DNA from: Actinacidiphila epipremni | GTDB taxonomy: Bacteria > Actinomycetota > Actinomycetes > Streptomycetales > Streptomycetaceae | DNA length: 64,000 bases | Assembly: GCF_012034175.1 (NCBI RefSeq) | Contig: NZ_JAATEJ010000006.1 | Span: 62,001 to 126,000 of the forward strand | Direction: 5' to 3' | Shown here: piece by piece, positions 34,365 to 43,706 of the stretch | Layout: each line of letters begins with the position of its first letter | Numbering within the stretch: the stretch's first letter is position 1 | Position numbers and translations under genes: made by a program | The notes under the pieces: generated by a model | The model's input: the letters and a program-made list of their open reading frames with translations, nothing else | Database searches by the model: none | What the model was told of the DNA's origin: nothing

Positions 34365-36140
34365 GTGCCAGGACCGCCACAGCGCCGCGTAGGCGCCGTC
34401 CGCGGCGACCAGCTGGTGGTGGCTGCCCAGCTCGCTGATCCGGCCGTCCTCGACCACCGCGATCACGTCGGCGTCGTGCGCGGTGTGCAGCCGGTGGGCG
34501 ATCGCGACGACCGTCCTGCCGTCCAGCACCCGCGACAGCGAGCGCTCCAGGTGCCGGGCGGCCCGCGGGTCGAGCAGCGACGTCGCCTCGTCCAGCACCA
34601 GGGTGTGCGGGTCGGCGAGCACGAGCCGGGCCAGCGCGAGCTGCTGGGCCTGCGCGGGGGTGAGCACCGAGCCGCCGGAGCCGACCTCGGTGTCCAGGCC
34701 GGCCGGCAGCGCCCCGGCCCAGCCGTCGGCGTCGACCGCGCGCAGGGCCTCCCACAGCTCGTCGTCGGCGGCGTCCGCGCGGGCCAGCCGCAGGTTGTCG
34801 CGCAGCGAGCCGACGAAGACGTGGTGCTCCTGGTTGACCAGGGCGACATGCTCGCGGACCCGCTCGGCGGGCATCCGGGCCAGCTGGGCGCCGCCCAGGG
34901 TGACCTCGCCGGTGCGCGGTGCGTAGATCCCGGCGAGCAGCCGGCCCAGTGTGGACTTGCCGGCGCCGGACGGGCCGACCAGGGCGAGCCGGGTGCCGGG
35001 CGCGACCCGCAGGCTGACCTCGTGCAGCACGTCGCTGCCCTCGCGGTAGCCGAACCGCACCCGGTCGGCGGCGACGTCCCGGCCGCTGGGGGCGATCCGT
35101 GCGTCGCCGACCTCCGCCTCGACCTCGCGCACCCCGACCAGCCGGGCCAGCGACACCTGGGCGACCTGCAGCTCGTCGTACCAGCGCAGGATCATGTTGA
35201 CCGGGTTGACGAGCATCTGGGCGTAGAGGGCGCCGGTGGTCAGCTCGCCCGCGGTCACCCAGCCGTGCAGCGCGAAGGCGCCGCCGATCGTCACCACCGA
35301 GGTCAGCACGAGGACGTGGGTGGCGTTGATGACCGGGAAGAAGACGGTGCGCAGCCACAGCGTGTAGCGCTCCCAGGCCACCCACTGGCCGATCCGGGTC
35401 TGCGACAGCTCTTCGCGGCGCCCGCCGAGGCCGTGCGCCTCGATGGTGCGGCCGGCGTCGACGGACTCGGTGAGCACCGCGGCGACGGCGGCGTAGCCGG
35501 CGGCCTCGGCGCGGTAGGCGTGCGGCGCCCGGCGGTAGTACCAGCGGCCACCCGCGAGCAGCACCGGCAGGGCGACCAGCACCGCGAGGCCCAGCGGCGG
35601 CGCGGTCACCACGAGCGCGCCGAGCAGCAGCCCGGCCCACACCACCGCGATGGCCAGCTCCGGGACGGCCTCGCGCATGGCGTTGGCGAGCCGGTCGATG
35701 TCGGTGGTGATGCGGGAGAGCAGGTCGCCGGTGCCGGCCCGCTCCAGCACGCCCGGCGGCAGTGCCACCGACCGGACGAGGAAGTCCTCGCGCAGGTCGG
35801 CGAGCATCCGCTCGCCCAGCATCGCCCCGCGCAGCCGGACCAGGCGCACGAAGAACGCCTGCACCGCGAGCGCGAGCAGGAAGAAGGCCACCGTCCGCCC
35901 GAGGTGGACGTCCCGCTTGCCGTCCGAGAGGTCCTGGACGACCCCGCCGAGCAGATACGGGCCGGTCATGGAGGCCAGCACCGACACCGTGTTCACGCCC
36001 ACCAGCAGCGCGAACGGGCGCCGGTGCCGGCGGGCGAGTTCGCGGACGTAGGCTCGTACCGTCGCGGGGGAGCCCACCGGCAAGGTCGTGGTCTGCTGCG
36101 GGGCGGCAGGGTCGTACTGCGGCGGTCGCACGCCGATCAT
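34359..36140 (-). CDS. ABC exporter half, degenerate signature motif
   Basis: 593 residues; the ATG at 36140 overlaps the stop of the upstream ABC gene (ATGA). Residues about 40-330 are a six-helix type IV exporter membrane domain (LLVGVNTVSVLASMTGPYLLGG and others), followed by an ATPase domain. Walker A (VGPSGAGKST), Q-loop (ALVNQEHHVF), Walker B (LVLDEATS) and H-loop (AIAHRL) are intact. The signature is LTPAQAQQ instead of LSGGQ. In a head-to-tail dimer with the neighbouring subunit, its good Walker A meets that subunit's good LSGGQ, forming one working site. Exports an unknown compound. Confidence 0.9.
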   Translation of the reverse strand: MIGVRPPQYDPAAPQQTTTLPVGSPATVRAYVRELARRHRRPFALLVGVNTVSVLASMTGPYLLGGVVQDLSDGKRDVHLGRTVAFFLLALAVQAFFVRLVRLRGAMLGERMLADLREDFLVRSVALPPGVLERAGTGDLLSRITTDIDRLANAMREAVPELAIAVVWAGLLLGALVVTAPPLGLAVLVALPVLLAGGRWYYRRAPHAYRAEAAGYAAVAAVLTESVDAGRTIEAHGLGGRREELSQTRIGQWVAWERYTLWLRTVFFPVINATHVLVLTSVVTIGGAFALHGWVTAGELTTGALYAQMLVNPVNMILRWYDELQVAQVSLARLVGVREVEAEVGDARIAPSGRDVAADRVRFGYREGSDVLHEVSLRVAPGTRLALVGPSGAGKSTLGRLLAGIYAPRTGEVTLGGAQLARMPAERVREHVALVNQEHHVFVGSLRDNLRLARADAADDELWEALRAVDADGWAGALPAGLDTEVGSGGSVLTPAQAQQLALARLVLADPHTLVLDEATSLLDPRAARHLERSLSRVLDGRTVVAIAHRLHTAHDADVIAVVEDGRISELGSHHQLVAADGAYAALWRSWHG

Positions 36141-38008
36141 GCGGACTCCTCCATCGCGGCGGCCGGTCGGGCGCGCCCCGCGGGCGCCGGCACCGGCCCC
36201 GAGCCGGCGTCGGGCTCCCGGGTGACGACGGCGCGGTAGCGCGGTTCGGTACGCAGCAGGTCGTGGTGGCTGCCGGCGGCGACGGCGGTGCCGTGGTCGA
36301 CGAGGACGACCCGGTCGGCGCAGTCGAGCACCAGCGGGCTGGAGGTGAGCACCACCGTGGTCCGGCCGGCCCGGACCGCGGCGAGGCCGCGGGCGATCCT
36401 GGCCTCGGTATGGGCGTCGACCGCGGAGGTCGGCTCGTCCAGCACCAGCACCACCGGGTCGGCGACCAGCGAGCGGGCCAGCGCCAGCCGCTGCCGCTGG
36501 CCGCCGGACAGCGACCTGCCCCGCTCGGTGATCGTGGCCCGCATCGGATCGGCGGACCCGGCGCCGTCCGCACCGTCCTCCCGCGCGGCCGGCAGCGTCT
36601 GCGCCAGCGCCTCCAGGACGTCGGCGCACTGGGCCGCGGCCAGCGCCTCCCGCGGCGTGACCCGGCCCGAGGACGGCACCGCCAGCAGCTCGGCGAGCGT
36701 GCCCGACAGCAGCACCGGGTCCTTGTCCTGGACCAGCACCGCCGCGCGGACCGCGGCCAGCGGCAGCGCGTCCAGGGCGTGCCCGCCCAGCGTCGCCGAC
36801 GGCTCCGTCCCGGCGGCCGAGGGGCTGTGCCCGCCCAGCCGGTCGGCGAGCCGCCCCGCGGCGTCCGGGTCCCCGCACACCACGGCGGTCAGCAGCCCCG
36901 GCGCGACACGCAGCCCGGTCAGCGGGTCGTGCAGCTCACCGGCCGGCTCCGGGACGCCGGTCGCCGCCGTGCCCGCGGCGCCGGCGGCCGGCGCGCCCTG
37001 CTCCGGGGCCGACCGGGTCAGCGCCAGCACCCGGGCCGCGCGCTTGGCCGAGGGGCGGGAGAAGGACCAGGACATGGCGATCTCCTCGAAGTTGTGCAGC
37101 GGCAGCATCAGGAAGCCCACCGAGCCGTAGACGGTGACCAGTTCGCCCACCGAGATGCGCCCGTCGAGCGCGAGCCGGGCGCCGTACCAGGCCACCGCGA
37201 CCAGCAGCAGCCCGGGCAGCAGCACCTGCACGGCGCTGATCAGCGCCCACATCCGGGCGCTGTGCACCGCGGCGGCCCGCACCTGCTGCGAGGCCCGCCG
37301 GTAGCGGTCCAGGAACAGCTCCTCACCGCCGATGCCGCGCAGCACCCGCAGCCCCGCGACGGTGTCCGAGGCCAGCTCGGTGGCCTTGCCCGCCTTCTCC
37401 CGCTGGAGGTCGGCGCGCCGGGTCGCGGCCGGCAGCAGCGGCAGCGCCGCGAGCGCCAGCACCGGCACGGCGGCGGCCACCACCACGCCCAGCGCGGGCT
37501 GGTAGAGGACCAGCGCGACGGTGAGGCCGGCGGTGGCCAGCAGCGCCGAGGTGAAGCGCGCCAGCGCCTCGACGAACCAGCCGATCTTCTCCACGTCGCC
37601 GGTGCTGACGGCCACCACCTCGCCCGCCGCGACCCGCCGGGTGAGCACCGCCCCCAGCTCCACCGCCTTGCCGGCCAGCAGCTGCTGCACACGGGCGGCG
37701 GCGCTGATCCAGTTGGTGACGGCCGTGCGGTGCAGCATGGTGTCCCCGAGCGCGGTGAGCGCCCCGAGCAGCAGCATCAGGGCCCCGGTCAGCGCCAGCC
37801 GGCGGCCCGAGTGGTCCACCACCGCCTGGACGGCCATCCCGACGGCGGCCGGCGAGGCGGCGACGGCCGCCAGGTGCAGGGTGCCCCACGCCGCGGCCAG
37901 CACCTGCCCGCGCCATTGCCGTATCTCCAGCCACAGCAGGAACCGGAAGCCGGAGCGGACGTCGGGGACGCCGGGATCGGACAGCGGAAGGTCGCGGAGG
38001 GACGTCAT
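36137..38008 (-). CDS. ABC exporter half, degenerate Walker A and H-loop
   Basis: 623 residues, ATG at 38008. Membrane domain at residues about 30-310, then the ATPase domain. The signature (RSLSGGQRQRLALARSL) and Walker B (VLVLDEPTS) are canonical, and a Q-loop is present (VLVQDKDPVLLSG). Where Walker A should be, the sequence reads VVCGDPDAAGRLAD, with no GKS/T, and the H-loop histidine is replaced (TSSPLVLD). So this subunit cannot bind ATP normally in its own site but supplies the signature for its partner. Translationally coupled to the downstream half transporter; together they form a heterodimer with one consensus ATP site. Confidence 0.9.
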   Translation of the reverse strand: MTSLRDLPLSDPGVPDVRSGFRFLLWLEIRQWRGQVLAAAWGTLHLAAVAASPAAVGMAVQAVVDHSGRRLALTGALMLLLGALTALGDTMLHRTAVTNWISAAARVQQLLAGKAVELGAVLTRRVAAGEVVAVSTGDVEKIGWFVEALARFTSALLATAGLTVALVLYQPALGVVVAAAVPVLALAALPLLPAATRRADLQREKAGKATELASDTVAGLRVLRGIGGEELFLDRYRRASQQVRAAAVHSARMWALISAVQVLLPGLLLVAVAWYGARLALDGRISVGELVTVYGSVGFLMLPLHNFEEIAMSWSFSRPSAKRAARVLALTRSAPEQGAPAAGAAGTAATGVPEPAGELHDPLTGLRVAPGLLTAVVCGDPDAAGRLADRLGGHSPSAAGTEPSATLGGHALDALPLAAVRAAVLVQDKDPVLLSGTLAELLAVPSSGRVTPREALAAAQCADVLEALAQTLPAAREDGADGAGSADPMRATITERGRSLSGGQRQRLALARSLVADPVVLVLDEPTSAVDAHTEARIARGLAAVRAGRTTVVLTSSPLVLDCADRVVLVDHGTAVAAGSHHDLLRTEPRYRAVVTREPDAGSGPVPAPAGRARPAAAMEESA

Positions 38009-38046
38009 GGTGTCCTGGGATCGAAAGCGGCGGCGGACAGGCGGAC

Positions 38047-38069
38047 CTTTCCGGCGGAACGGCGGAAAG
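38047..38069. promoter_or_regulatory. Inverted repeat upstream of ABC pair
   Basis: CTTTCCG and CGGAAAG, perfect 7-bp arms nine bases apart, 39-61 bases upstream of the ABC start at 38008. Possible operator. Confidence 0.4.
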
Positions 38070-38346
38070 CGTACGAAGTGCGGGCCCTGAGCCGTGCAAC
38101 TCTCGCGAAGGCCGAGCGCCCGGTCAACCGGTTTTCCGGCCCCCGGCGCCCGCCGCGGCAACCTCTTTCAGCAAGCCGACGAAACTCCTTCCGCCACCGT
38201 CTTGACGTGTACGCATCGGCGGCGGGAAGCTCCTGGGCGGGGACCACCGGGACGGTGGCCCCCGGCATCCCCCCACCCGGCGGCCAGGCGCGTGGCTGCC
38301 TTCGCAGGGGCACGGCACCCGTGCCCGCTCACCGAAGGAGCCGCCC
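38070..38346. other. Intergenic region between divergent ABC and amylase genes
   Basis: No gene seen. It contains TTGACG at 38202-38207 (possible -35 for amylase, without a clear -10), TTGACC on the minus strand at 38122-38127, and one CTTTCAG at 38165-38171 that resembles the short repeats remembered from streptomycete amylase promoters; a single copy is weak evidence. Confidence 0.4.
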
Positions 38347-40083
38347 ATGAGATCCCGTGTCCTGAACGGTTCGCTGGCCGCCGCCGTCGCGGCAGCCGGA
38401 CTGTTCGCCCTTTCCGCCCCGCAGGCGCACGCGACCCCGCCCGGCAGCAAGGACGTCACCGCGACGCTCTTCCAGTGGCGCTACGACTCGGTCGCCAAAG
38501 CCTGCACCGACCAGCTCGGCCCGGCCGGCTACGGCTACGTCGAGGTGTCCCCGGCCACCGAGAACATCCAGGGCGACCAGTGGTGGACCTCCTACCAGCC
38601 GGTCAGCTACAAGCTGCAGAACCGCCTCGGCGACGAGTCGTCCTTCAAGGCGATGGTGAGCACCTGCCACGCCGCCGGCGTGAAGGTCGTCGCCGACGCC
38701 GTCATCAACCACATGTCCGCGGGCTCGGGCACCGGGACCGGCGGCACGGTCTACAGCAAGTACAACTACCCCGGCTACTACCAGGACCAGGACTTCCACA
38801 CCTGCCGCACCGACATCACCAACTACCAGGACCGCTCCAACGTCCAGAACTGCGAGCTGGTGGGCCTGGCCGACCTCGACACCGGCAGCGACTACGTCCG
38901 CAGCACCATCGCCGGGTACCTCAACCACCTCATCGCCGACGGCGTCGACGGCTTCCGCATCGACGCCGCCAAGCACATCGCCGCCACCGACCTCGCCGCC
39001 ATCAAGGCCAAGCTCAGCAACCCGGGCGTCTACTGGGCGCAGGAGGTCATCTACGGCGCCGGCGAGGCCGTCCAGCCCGGCGAGTACACCGGCACCGGCG
39101 ACGTCGACGCCTTCCAGGGCGCCTTCGACCTCAAGCGGATCTTCACCGGCGAGAAACTCGCCTACCTCAGCAACTGGGGCGCCTCCTGGGGCGCCGGCTA
39201 CACCGCGAGCGACAAGGCCCGCACCTTCGTCGACAACTGGGACACCGAGCGCAACGGCTCCACCCTCAGCTACAAGGACAACGCCACCTACACCCTGGCC
39301 AACGTCTACCTGCTCGCCTGGCCCTACGGCTCGCCCAACGTCTACTCCGGCTACGAGTTCTCCGACAACGACGCCGGCGCCCCGGACGGCGGCACCGTCA
39401 ACGCCTGCTACACCGACGGCTGGAAGTGCCAGCACGCCTGGCCGCAGATCGCCGGCATGGTCGGCTTCCGCAACGCCGTCTCCGGCACCGCGGTCACCAA
39501 CTGGTGGGACGACGGCAACAACGCCATCGCCTTCGGCCGCGGCAGCAAGGGCTTCGTCGCGATCAACCACGAGAGCAGCGCCCTGACCCGCACCTTCACC
39601 ACGTCACTGCCCGCCGGCACCTACTGCGACGTCCAGCACGCCGGCGCCACCTACTCCGTCGCCGCGGGCGGCACCTTCACCGCCACGGTGGGCGCCAACG
39701 ACGCCGTCGCCCTCTACACCGGCGGCCCGTGCACCGCGCCCGGCGGCAGCACCGGCGGTACGACCGGCAGCACCGGCGGCACCACCCCCGCCACCGGCGC
39801 GTCCTTCGCGGTGAACGCCACCACCACCTGGGGCCAGAACATCTACGTCACCGGCGACAACGCCGCCCTCGGCAACTGGAGCACCGGCAGCGCGCTGCCG
39901 CTGTCCTCGGCGGCCTACCCGGTGTGGAAGCTGGACGTCTCGCTGCCCGCGGGCACCGCGTTCCAGTACAAGTACCTGCGCAAGGACGGCAGCGGCAACG
40001 TCACCTGGGAGTCCGGCGGCAACCGCACCGCCACCGTCCCGGCGAGCGGCAAGGCCGTGCTGAACGACACCTGGCGCAACTGA
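38347..40083 (+). CDS. Secreted alpha-amylase with starch-binding domain (GH13 + CBM20)
   Basis: 578 residues, ATG at 38347 after GAAGGAG. Residues 1-29 are a Sec signal peptide (cleavage near PQAHA-TPP). The GH13 barrel has nucleophile Asp in [12 protein letters not shown], acid/base Glu in [10 protein letters not shown] and the third carboxylate in TFVDNWDTE. After a Gly/Thr/Ser linker (about residues 462-478) a CBM20 domain follows ([32 protein letters not shown]) and ends at NDTWRN. It cleaves alpha-1,4 bonds in extracellular starch. Streptomycete amylases are often repressed by a MalR-type regulator; no such gene or sugar ABC importer is adjacent. Confidence 0.95.
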   Translation: MRSRVLNGSLAAAVAAAGLFALSAPQAHATPPGSKDVTATLFQWRYDSVAKACTDQLGPAGYGYVEVSPATENIQGDQWWTSYQPVSYKLQNRLGDESSFKAMVSTCHAAGVKVVADAVINHMSAGSGTGTGGTVYSKYNYPGYYQDQDFHTCRTDITNYQDRSNVQNCELVGLADLDTGSDYVRSTIAGYLNHLIADGVDGFRIDAAKHIAATDLAAIKAKLSNPGVYWAQEVIYGAGEAVQPGEYTGTGDVDAFQGAFDLKRIFTGEKLAYLSNWGASWGAGYTASDKARTFVDNWDTERNGSTLSYKDNATYTLANVYLLAWPYGSPNVYSGYEFSDNDAGAPDGGTVNACYTDGWKCQHAWPQIAGMVGFRNAVSGTAVTNWWDDGNNAIAFGRGSKGFVAINHESSALTRTFTTSLPAGTYCDVQHAGATYSVAAGGTFTATVGANDAVALYTGGPCTAPGGSTGGTTGSTGGTTPATGASFAVNATTTWGQNIYVTGDNAALGNWSTGSALPLSSAAYPVWKLDVSLPAGTAFQYKYLRKDGSGNVTWESGGNRTATVPASGKAVLNDTWRN

Positions 40084-40178
40084 TCCACTACCGACCGGGT
40101 GCCGATTCACCCGTACGGAGCAGGAAGGGGCACACTGTGGTCCTCCACCGAACGTGATCACAGAGGGGACCCCCACCC

Positions 40179-40619
40179 ATGAAGGGCTTCCGCGCCTTCC
40201 TGCTCCGCGGCAACGTCGTCGACCTGGCGGTCGGTATCGTCGTCGGCGCCGCCTTCACCACGCTGGTCAACGGCTTCGTCAAGGCGTTCCTGACCCCCAT
40301 CGTGGGCCTGGTCAGCGGTGCCACCGGCGACTTCAGCGCCCGCACCTTCCACGCCTCGGGGGTCACCTTCCCGTACGGGGTGTTCATCGACGCGGCGATC
40401 AGCTTCGTGATCGTGGCCGCCGTCATCTACTTCCTGGTCGTGCTGCCGATGAACCGCATGCAGGAGCGGTTCTTCCCCAAGGCCGCCAGCGCCCCCATGC
40501 GCGAGTGCCCGGAGTGCCTGACCGCCGTCCCTGCGGCGGCCAAGCGGTGCAGCGCCTGCACCGCGCCGATAGGCCAGACCGTCACCCCGCAGGGCGGCCC
40601 CGCCGACCTGGAGAAGTAG
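40179..40619 (+). CDS. mscL: Large-conductance mechanosensitive channel
   Basis: 146 residues; GAGGGG precedes the ATG at 40179. N-terminal amphipathic helix (MKGFRAFLLRGNVVDL), pore-lining TM1 (AVGIVVGAAFTTLVNGFV), periplasmic loop and TM2 (FVIVAAVIYFLVVLP). It opens under membrane tension to release solutes during osmotic downshock. The cytoplasmic tail is unusual compared with E. coli MscL: it carries two CxxC pairs (ECPECLT and RCSACTA) that look like a small zinc ribbon, a feature I associate with actinobacterial copies. Convergent with a MarR gene 26 bases away, with a short C/G-rich dyad between them. Confidence 0.93.
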   Translation: MKGFRAFLLRGNVVDLAVGIVVGAAFTTLVNGFVKAFLTPIVGLVSGATGDFSARTFHASGVTFPYGVFIDAAISFVIVAAVIYFLVVLPMNRMQERFFPKAASAPMRECPECLTAVPAAAKRCSACTAPIGQTVTPQGGPADLEK

Positions 40620-40645
40620 CCCCTCGGCCCGGGAGGGGGCGGCGT

Positions 40646-41104
40646 TCAGCCGTGCGCCTCGTCGTCCCGGTCCAGCACGGCGAGCAGCCGGGTCAGCGCG
40701 GCGCGGCTGCCGTCGTCCAGCGGCGCGAGGATCTCGGCCGCCGCCGCGCGCCGGGCCTGCCGCAGCTCCGCCACCGCCCGCCGGCCGCCCTCGGTCAGCT
40801 CGATCCTGATCACCCGGCGGTTCGACGGGTCGGGCGCCCGGCGCAGCAGCTCCTGCTCCTCCAGCGCGTCCACCAGCGTCGTCACCGCGCGCGGCACCAC
40901 GTCCAGCCGCTGCGCCAGGTCCGCCATCCGCGGCGGCTCGCCGCCGTGGTGATCCCAGTGCGACAGCGCCCGCAGCAGCCGGGCCTGCGCGGGGGTGATG
41001 CCCAGCGGGTCCAGCCGCCGGCGCTGCGCCCGGTGCAGCCGCCGGCTCAGGCCCAGCAGCTGGTCGGCGAGCCGCCCGGTGAGCTCGTCGGCAAGGGTGT
41101 CCAT
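40646..41104 (-). CDS. MarR family transcriptional regulator
   Basis: 152 residues, ATG at 41104 without a ribosome site but with TAGGCT seven bases upstream (leaderless geometry). MarR winged helix: helix pair ITPAQARLLRAL, recognition region MADLAQRLDVVPRAVTTLVDALEEQ and wing RRAPDPSNRRVIRIELT. Divergent from an ABC exporter, with a 29-bp inverted repeat in the shared promoter; it most likely represses both genes and is released by a compound the exporter removes. Confidence 0.92.
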   Translation of the reverse strand: MDTLADELTGRLADQLLGLSRRLHRAQRRRLDPLGITPAQARLLRALSHWDHHGGEPPRMADLAQRLDVVPRAVTTLVDALEEQELLRRAPDPSNRRVIRIELTEGGRRAVAELRQARRAAAAEILAPLDDGSRAALTRLLAVLDRDDEAHG

Positions 41105-41111
41105 GGAATAC

Positions 41112-41156
41112 AGCCTAGCAGAGCGACGTTCATTGTGAGCATAGGTAACAATGACC
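41112..41156. promoter_or_regulatory. Divergent promoter with MarR operator candidate
   Basis: Arms 41128-41136 (GTTCATTGT) and 41148-41156 (ACAATGACC) pair at eight of nine positions, 11 bases apart. The marR -10 (TAGGCT on the minus strand, 41112-41117) lies just downstream, so the dyad covers the -35 area. Confidence 0.6.
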
Positions 41157-41203
41157 TACACTCTCTGTCGAGTGCCCCATGCCGCCACGCCCCGAGGAGA
41201 CCC

Positions 41204-43018
41204 TTGCGCCCCGACGATCTCACCTCCCGGTGGACGCCACCGAAGAAGAAACCCGCCACACCCACCGACGTACGCCGCATCATGCGGCTCTTCCGCCCCT
41301 ACCGCGGCCGGCTGGCCGTGGTCGGCGTACTGGTCGCCCTGTCCTCACTGGTGTCCGTCGCCTCGCCGTTCCTGCTGCGGTCGATCCTCGACACCGCGAT
41401 CCCGCAGGGCCGCACCGGCCTGCTGAGCCTGCTCGCGCTCGGCATGATCGCCACCGCCGTCGCCAACGGCGTCTTCGGCGTCCTGCAGACCCTGATCTCC
41501 ACCACCGTCGGCCAGCGCGTCATGCACGACCTGCGCACCGCCGTCTACGCCCGGCTGCAGCGCATGTCGCTGGCGTTCTTCACCCGCACCCGCACCGGCG
41601 AGGTGCAGTCCAGGATCGCCAACGACATCGGCGGCATGCAGGCCACCGTCACCTCCACCGCCACCTCGCTGGTCTCCAACGCCACCGCCGTCATCGCCTC
41701 CGTCGTCGCGATGATCGCCCTGGACTGGCGGCTGACGATCGTCTCGCTCCTGCTGCTGCCGGTGTTCGTGTGGATCGCCCGCCGGGTCGGCCGCGAGCGC
41801 AAGAAGATCGCCACCGAGCGGCAGAAGCAGATGGCCTCGATGTCCGCGATCGTCACCGAGTCGCTGTCGGTCAGCGGCATCCTGCTCGGCCGCACCATGG
41901 GCCGCGCCGCATCCCTCACCAGCGACTTCTCCGCCGAGTCCGAGCGGCTGGTCGACCTGGAGGTGCGCTCCAACATGCAGGGCCGCTGGCGGATGGCCGT
42001 CATCGGCATCGTGATGTCGGCGATGCCGGCGCTGCTGTACTGGGCGGCGGGCCTGACCGGCGGCCACGGCGGACCGGCCGTCTCCATCGGCACCCTGGTC
42101 GCCTTCGTCTCGCTCCAGCAGGGCCTGTTCCGGCCCACCATCTCGCTGCTGGCCACCGGCGTGCAGGTGCAGACCTCGCTCGCGCTCTTCCAGCGCATCT
42201 TCGAATACCTCGACCTGCCGATCGACATCACCGAGCGGCCCGGCGCCCGCAGCCTGGAGCCGGTACGCGGCGACGTCGCCTTCGAGGGCGTCGACTTCTC
42301 CTACGACCCCGACTCCGGCGCCGAGCCCACGCTGCGCGGCATCGACGTGAGCGTGCCCGCCGGCGGCAGCCTGGCCGTGGTCGGCGCGACCGGATCGGGC
42401 AAGAGCACCCTGAGCTACCTCGTGCCGCGGCTGTACGACGTGACCGCCGGCCGGGTCACCCTCGACGGCACCGACGTGCGCGACCTGACGTTCGACACCC
42501 TCGCGGACGCCGTCGGCGTCGTCTCCCAGGAGACGTACCTCTTCCACGCCTCCGTCGCGGAGAACCTGCGCTTCGCCAAGCCGGACGCCACCGACGACGA
42601 GATCCACGCCGCCGCGAAGGCCGCGCAGATCCATGACCACATCACGAGCCTGCCCGACGGCTACGACACGCTGGTCGGCGAGCGCGGCTACCGCTTCTCC
42701 GGCGGGGAGAAGCAGCGCCTGGCGATCGCCCGCACCATCCTGCGCGACCCGCCAGTGCTGATCCTCGACGAGGCCACCAGCGCCCTGGACACCCGCACCG
42801 AGCAGGCCGTCCAGGACGCCATCGACACCCTGTCGGCCGGCCGCACCACGATCACCATCGCCCACCGGCTGTCCACCATCCGCGACGCCGACCAGATCGT
42901 GGTGCTGGACGCCGGGCGGATCGCCGAGCGCGGCACGCACGACGAACTGCTCGCCGCCGGCGGACGCTACGCCGCACTGGTCCGCCGCGACACCCAACTG
43001 GCCGCCACCGCGCCCTGA
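41204..43018 (+). CDS. ABC exporter (fused membrane and ATPase domains)
   Basis: 604 residues from a TTG at 41204; GAGGAGA lies at 41194-41200 and no other start fits as well. Six-helix exporter membrane domain from about residue 38, then an ATPase domain with Walker A (VGATGSGKST), Q-loop (GVVSQETYLF), signature (YRFSGGEKQRLAIA), Walker B (LILDEATSALD) and H-loop (TIAHRLSTI), all canonical. It could function as a homodimer, unlike the 34-38 kb pair. Divergent from the MarR gene and likely controlled by it, a layout typical of drug or metabolite efflux. Confidence 0.92.
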   Translation: MRPDDLTSRWTPPKKKPATPTDVRRIMRLFRPYRGRLAVVGVLVALSSLVSVASPFLLRSILDTAIPQGRTGLLSLLALGMIATAVANGVFGVLQTLISTTVGQRVMHDLRTAVYARLQRMSLAFFTRTRTGEVQSRIANDIGGMQATVTSTATSLVSNATAVIASVVAMIALDWRLTIVSLLLLPVFVWIARRVGRERKKIATERQKQMASMSAIVTESLSVSGILLGRTMGRAASLTSDFSAESERLVDLEVRSNMQGRWRMAVIGIVMSAMPALLYWAAGLTGGHGGPAVSIGTLVAFVSLQQGLFRPTISLLATGVQVQTSLALFQRIFEYLDLPIDITERPGARSLEPVRGDVAFEGVDFSYDPDSGAEPTLRGIDVSVPAGGSLAVVGATGSGKSTLSYLVPRLYDVTAGRVTLDGTDVRDLTFDTLADAVGVVSQETYLFHASVAENLRFAKPDATDDEIHAAAKAAQIHDHITSLPDGYDTLVGERGYRFSGGEKQRLAIARTILRDPPVLILDEATSALDTRTEQAVQDAIDTLSAGRTTITIAHRLSTIRDADQIVVLDAGRIAERGTHDELLAAGGRYAALVRRDTQLAATAP

Positions 43019-43034
43019 GGGCCGACGGCAGCCG

Positions 43035-43706
43035 CTACGGCGACACCAGCAGCACGTCCAGGACCCGCGGACCGTGCACGCCCTCGACCCGGGTCAGCTC
43101 GATGTCGCTGGTGGCCGAGGGACCGGAGATCCAGGTCAGCGGCCGGACCGGGTCCAGCCGCGGCAGCGCCTGCGGCACGGAGTCCACGACCTGCTCGGGG
43201 GCCCGGACCACGCACACATGGTGGTCCGGGATGAGGGTGAGCAGCCGCCGCCCCTGGTCGGGGCCCGCGTCCAGCACGATCGTGCCGGTCTCCGCGATCG
43301 CCACCGCGCATCCGGTCACGACGCTGTCCACGCCGTCCAGCCGGCGTGCCGTCAGCGGCACGGCGTCGTCGAGCAGTTCGACGTCCGCGAGCCCGGCCAG
43401 CCACTCCCGCGGCACGCCCCGCGGGACCACGGCGCTGCGCGCCCCGCGCTCGGCCAGCAGCCGCGCCACCGCGGCCGGCAGCCCGGCGGCATCGGTACGG
43501 TGCACCGTCGCGCGGTAGTCCGCCAGATGCGCGGCGAGCAGGTCCACCCGCTCCTGCGGCGTCCGCTGCGCGTGCACCGTCAGATAGCCGCGCGCCGGGC
43601 CCTCGCCGGGCGCCCCGCCGTCGGAGGTCCCGCCGAGCGCCTGCCGCACCCGGCGCAGCACCTCCGTACGGCTGTCGGTCCGGCTCCCGCCGTCGCTGCT
43701 GCTCAC
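43035..43706 (-). CDS. lutC: LutC, LUD-domain lactate utilisation protein
   Basis: 223 residues from a GTG at 43706 that overlaps the lutB stop (GTGA). LUD-fold protein with the segments VDSVVTGCAVAIAETGTIVLDAG and LIPDHHVCVV, typical of LutC/YkgG. With LutA and LutB it forms the iron-sulfur L-lactate oxidation complex that feeds pyruvate and electrons to metabolism. The first 30 residues are a Ser/Arg/Gly-rich extension. Last gene of the lut operon; convergent with the ABC exporter 16 bases away. Confidence 0.92.
   Translation of the reverse strand: MSSSDGGSRTDSRTEVLRRVRQALGGTSDGGAPGEGPARGYLTVHAQRTPQERVDLLAAHLADYRATVHRTDAAGLPAAVARLLAERGARSAVVPRGVPREWLAGLADVELLDDAVPLTARRLDGVDSVVTGCAVAIAETGTIVLDAGPDQGRRLLTLIPDHHVCVVRAPEQVVDSVPQALPRLDPVRPLTWISGPSATSDIELTRVEGVHGPRVLDVLLVSP

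Noticed and set aside
30984..36239. A very long open frame on the + strand (about 1,750 codons) across the helicase, YdjM-like and ABC genes
   Set aside because: It is an artefact of high GC content opposite real genes on the other strand; the translation is Arg/Ala/Gly/His-rich without any domain, and the true genes have complete motifs.
38165..38171. MalR operator of the amylase gene
   Set aside because: Only one CTTTCAG-like heptamer is visible and I cannot verify the consensus; it is mentioned in the intergenic entry only.
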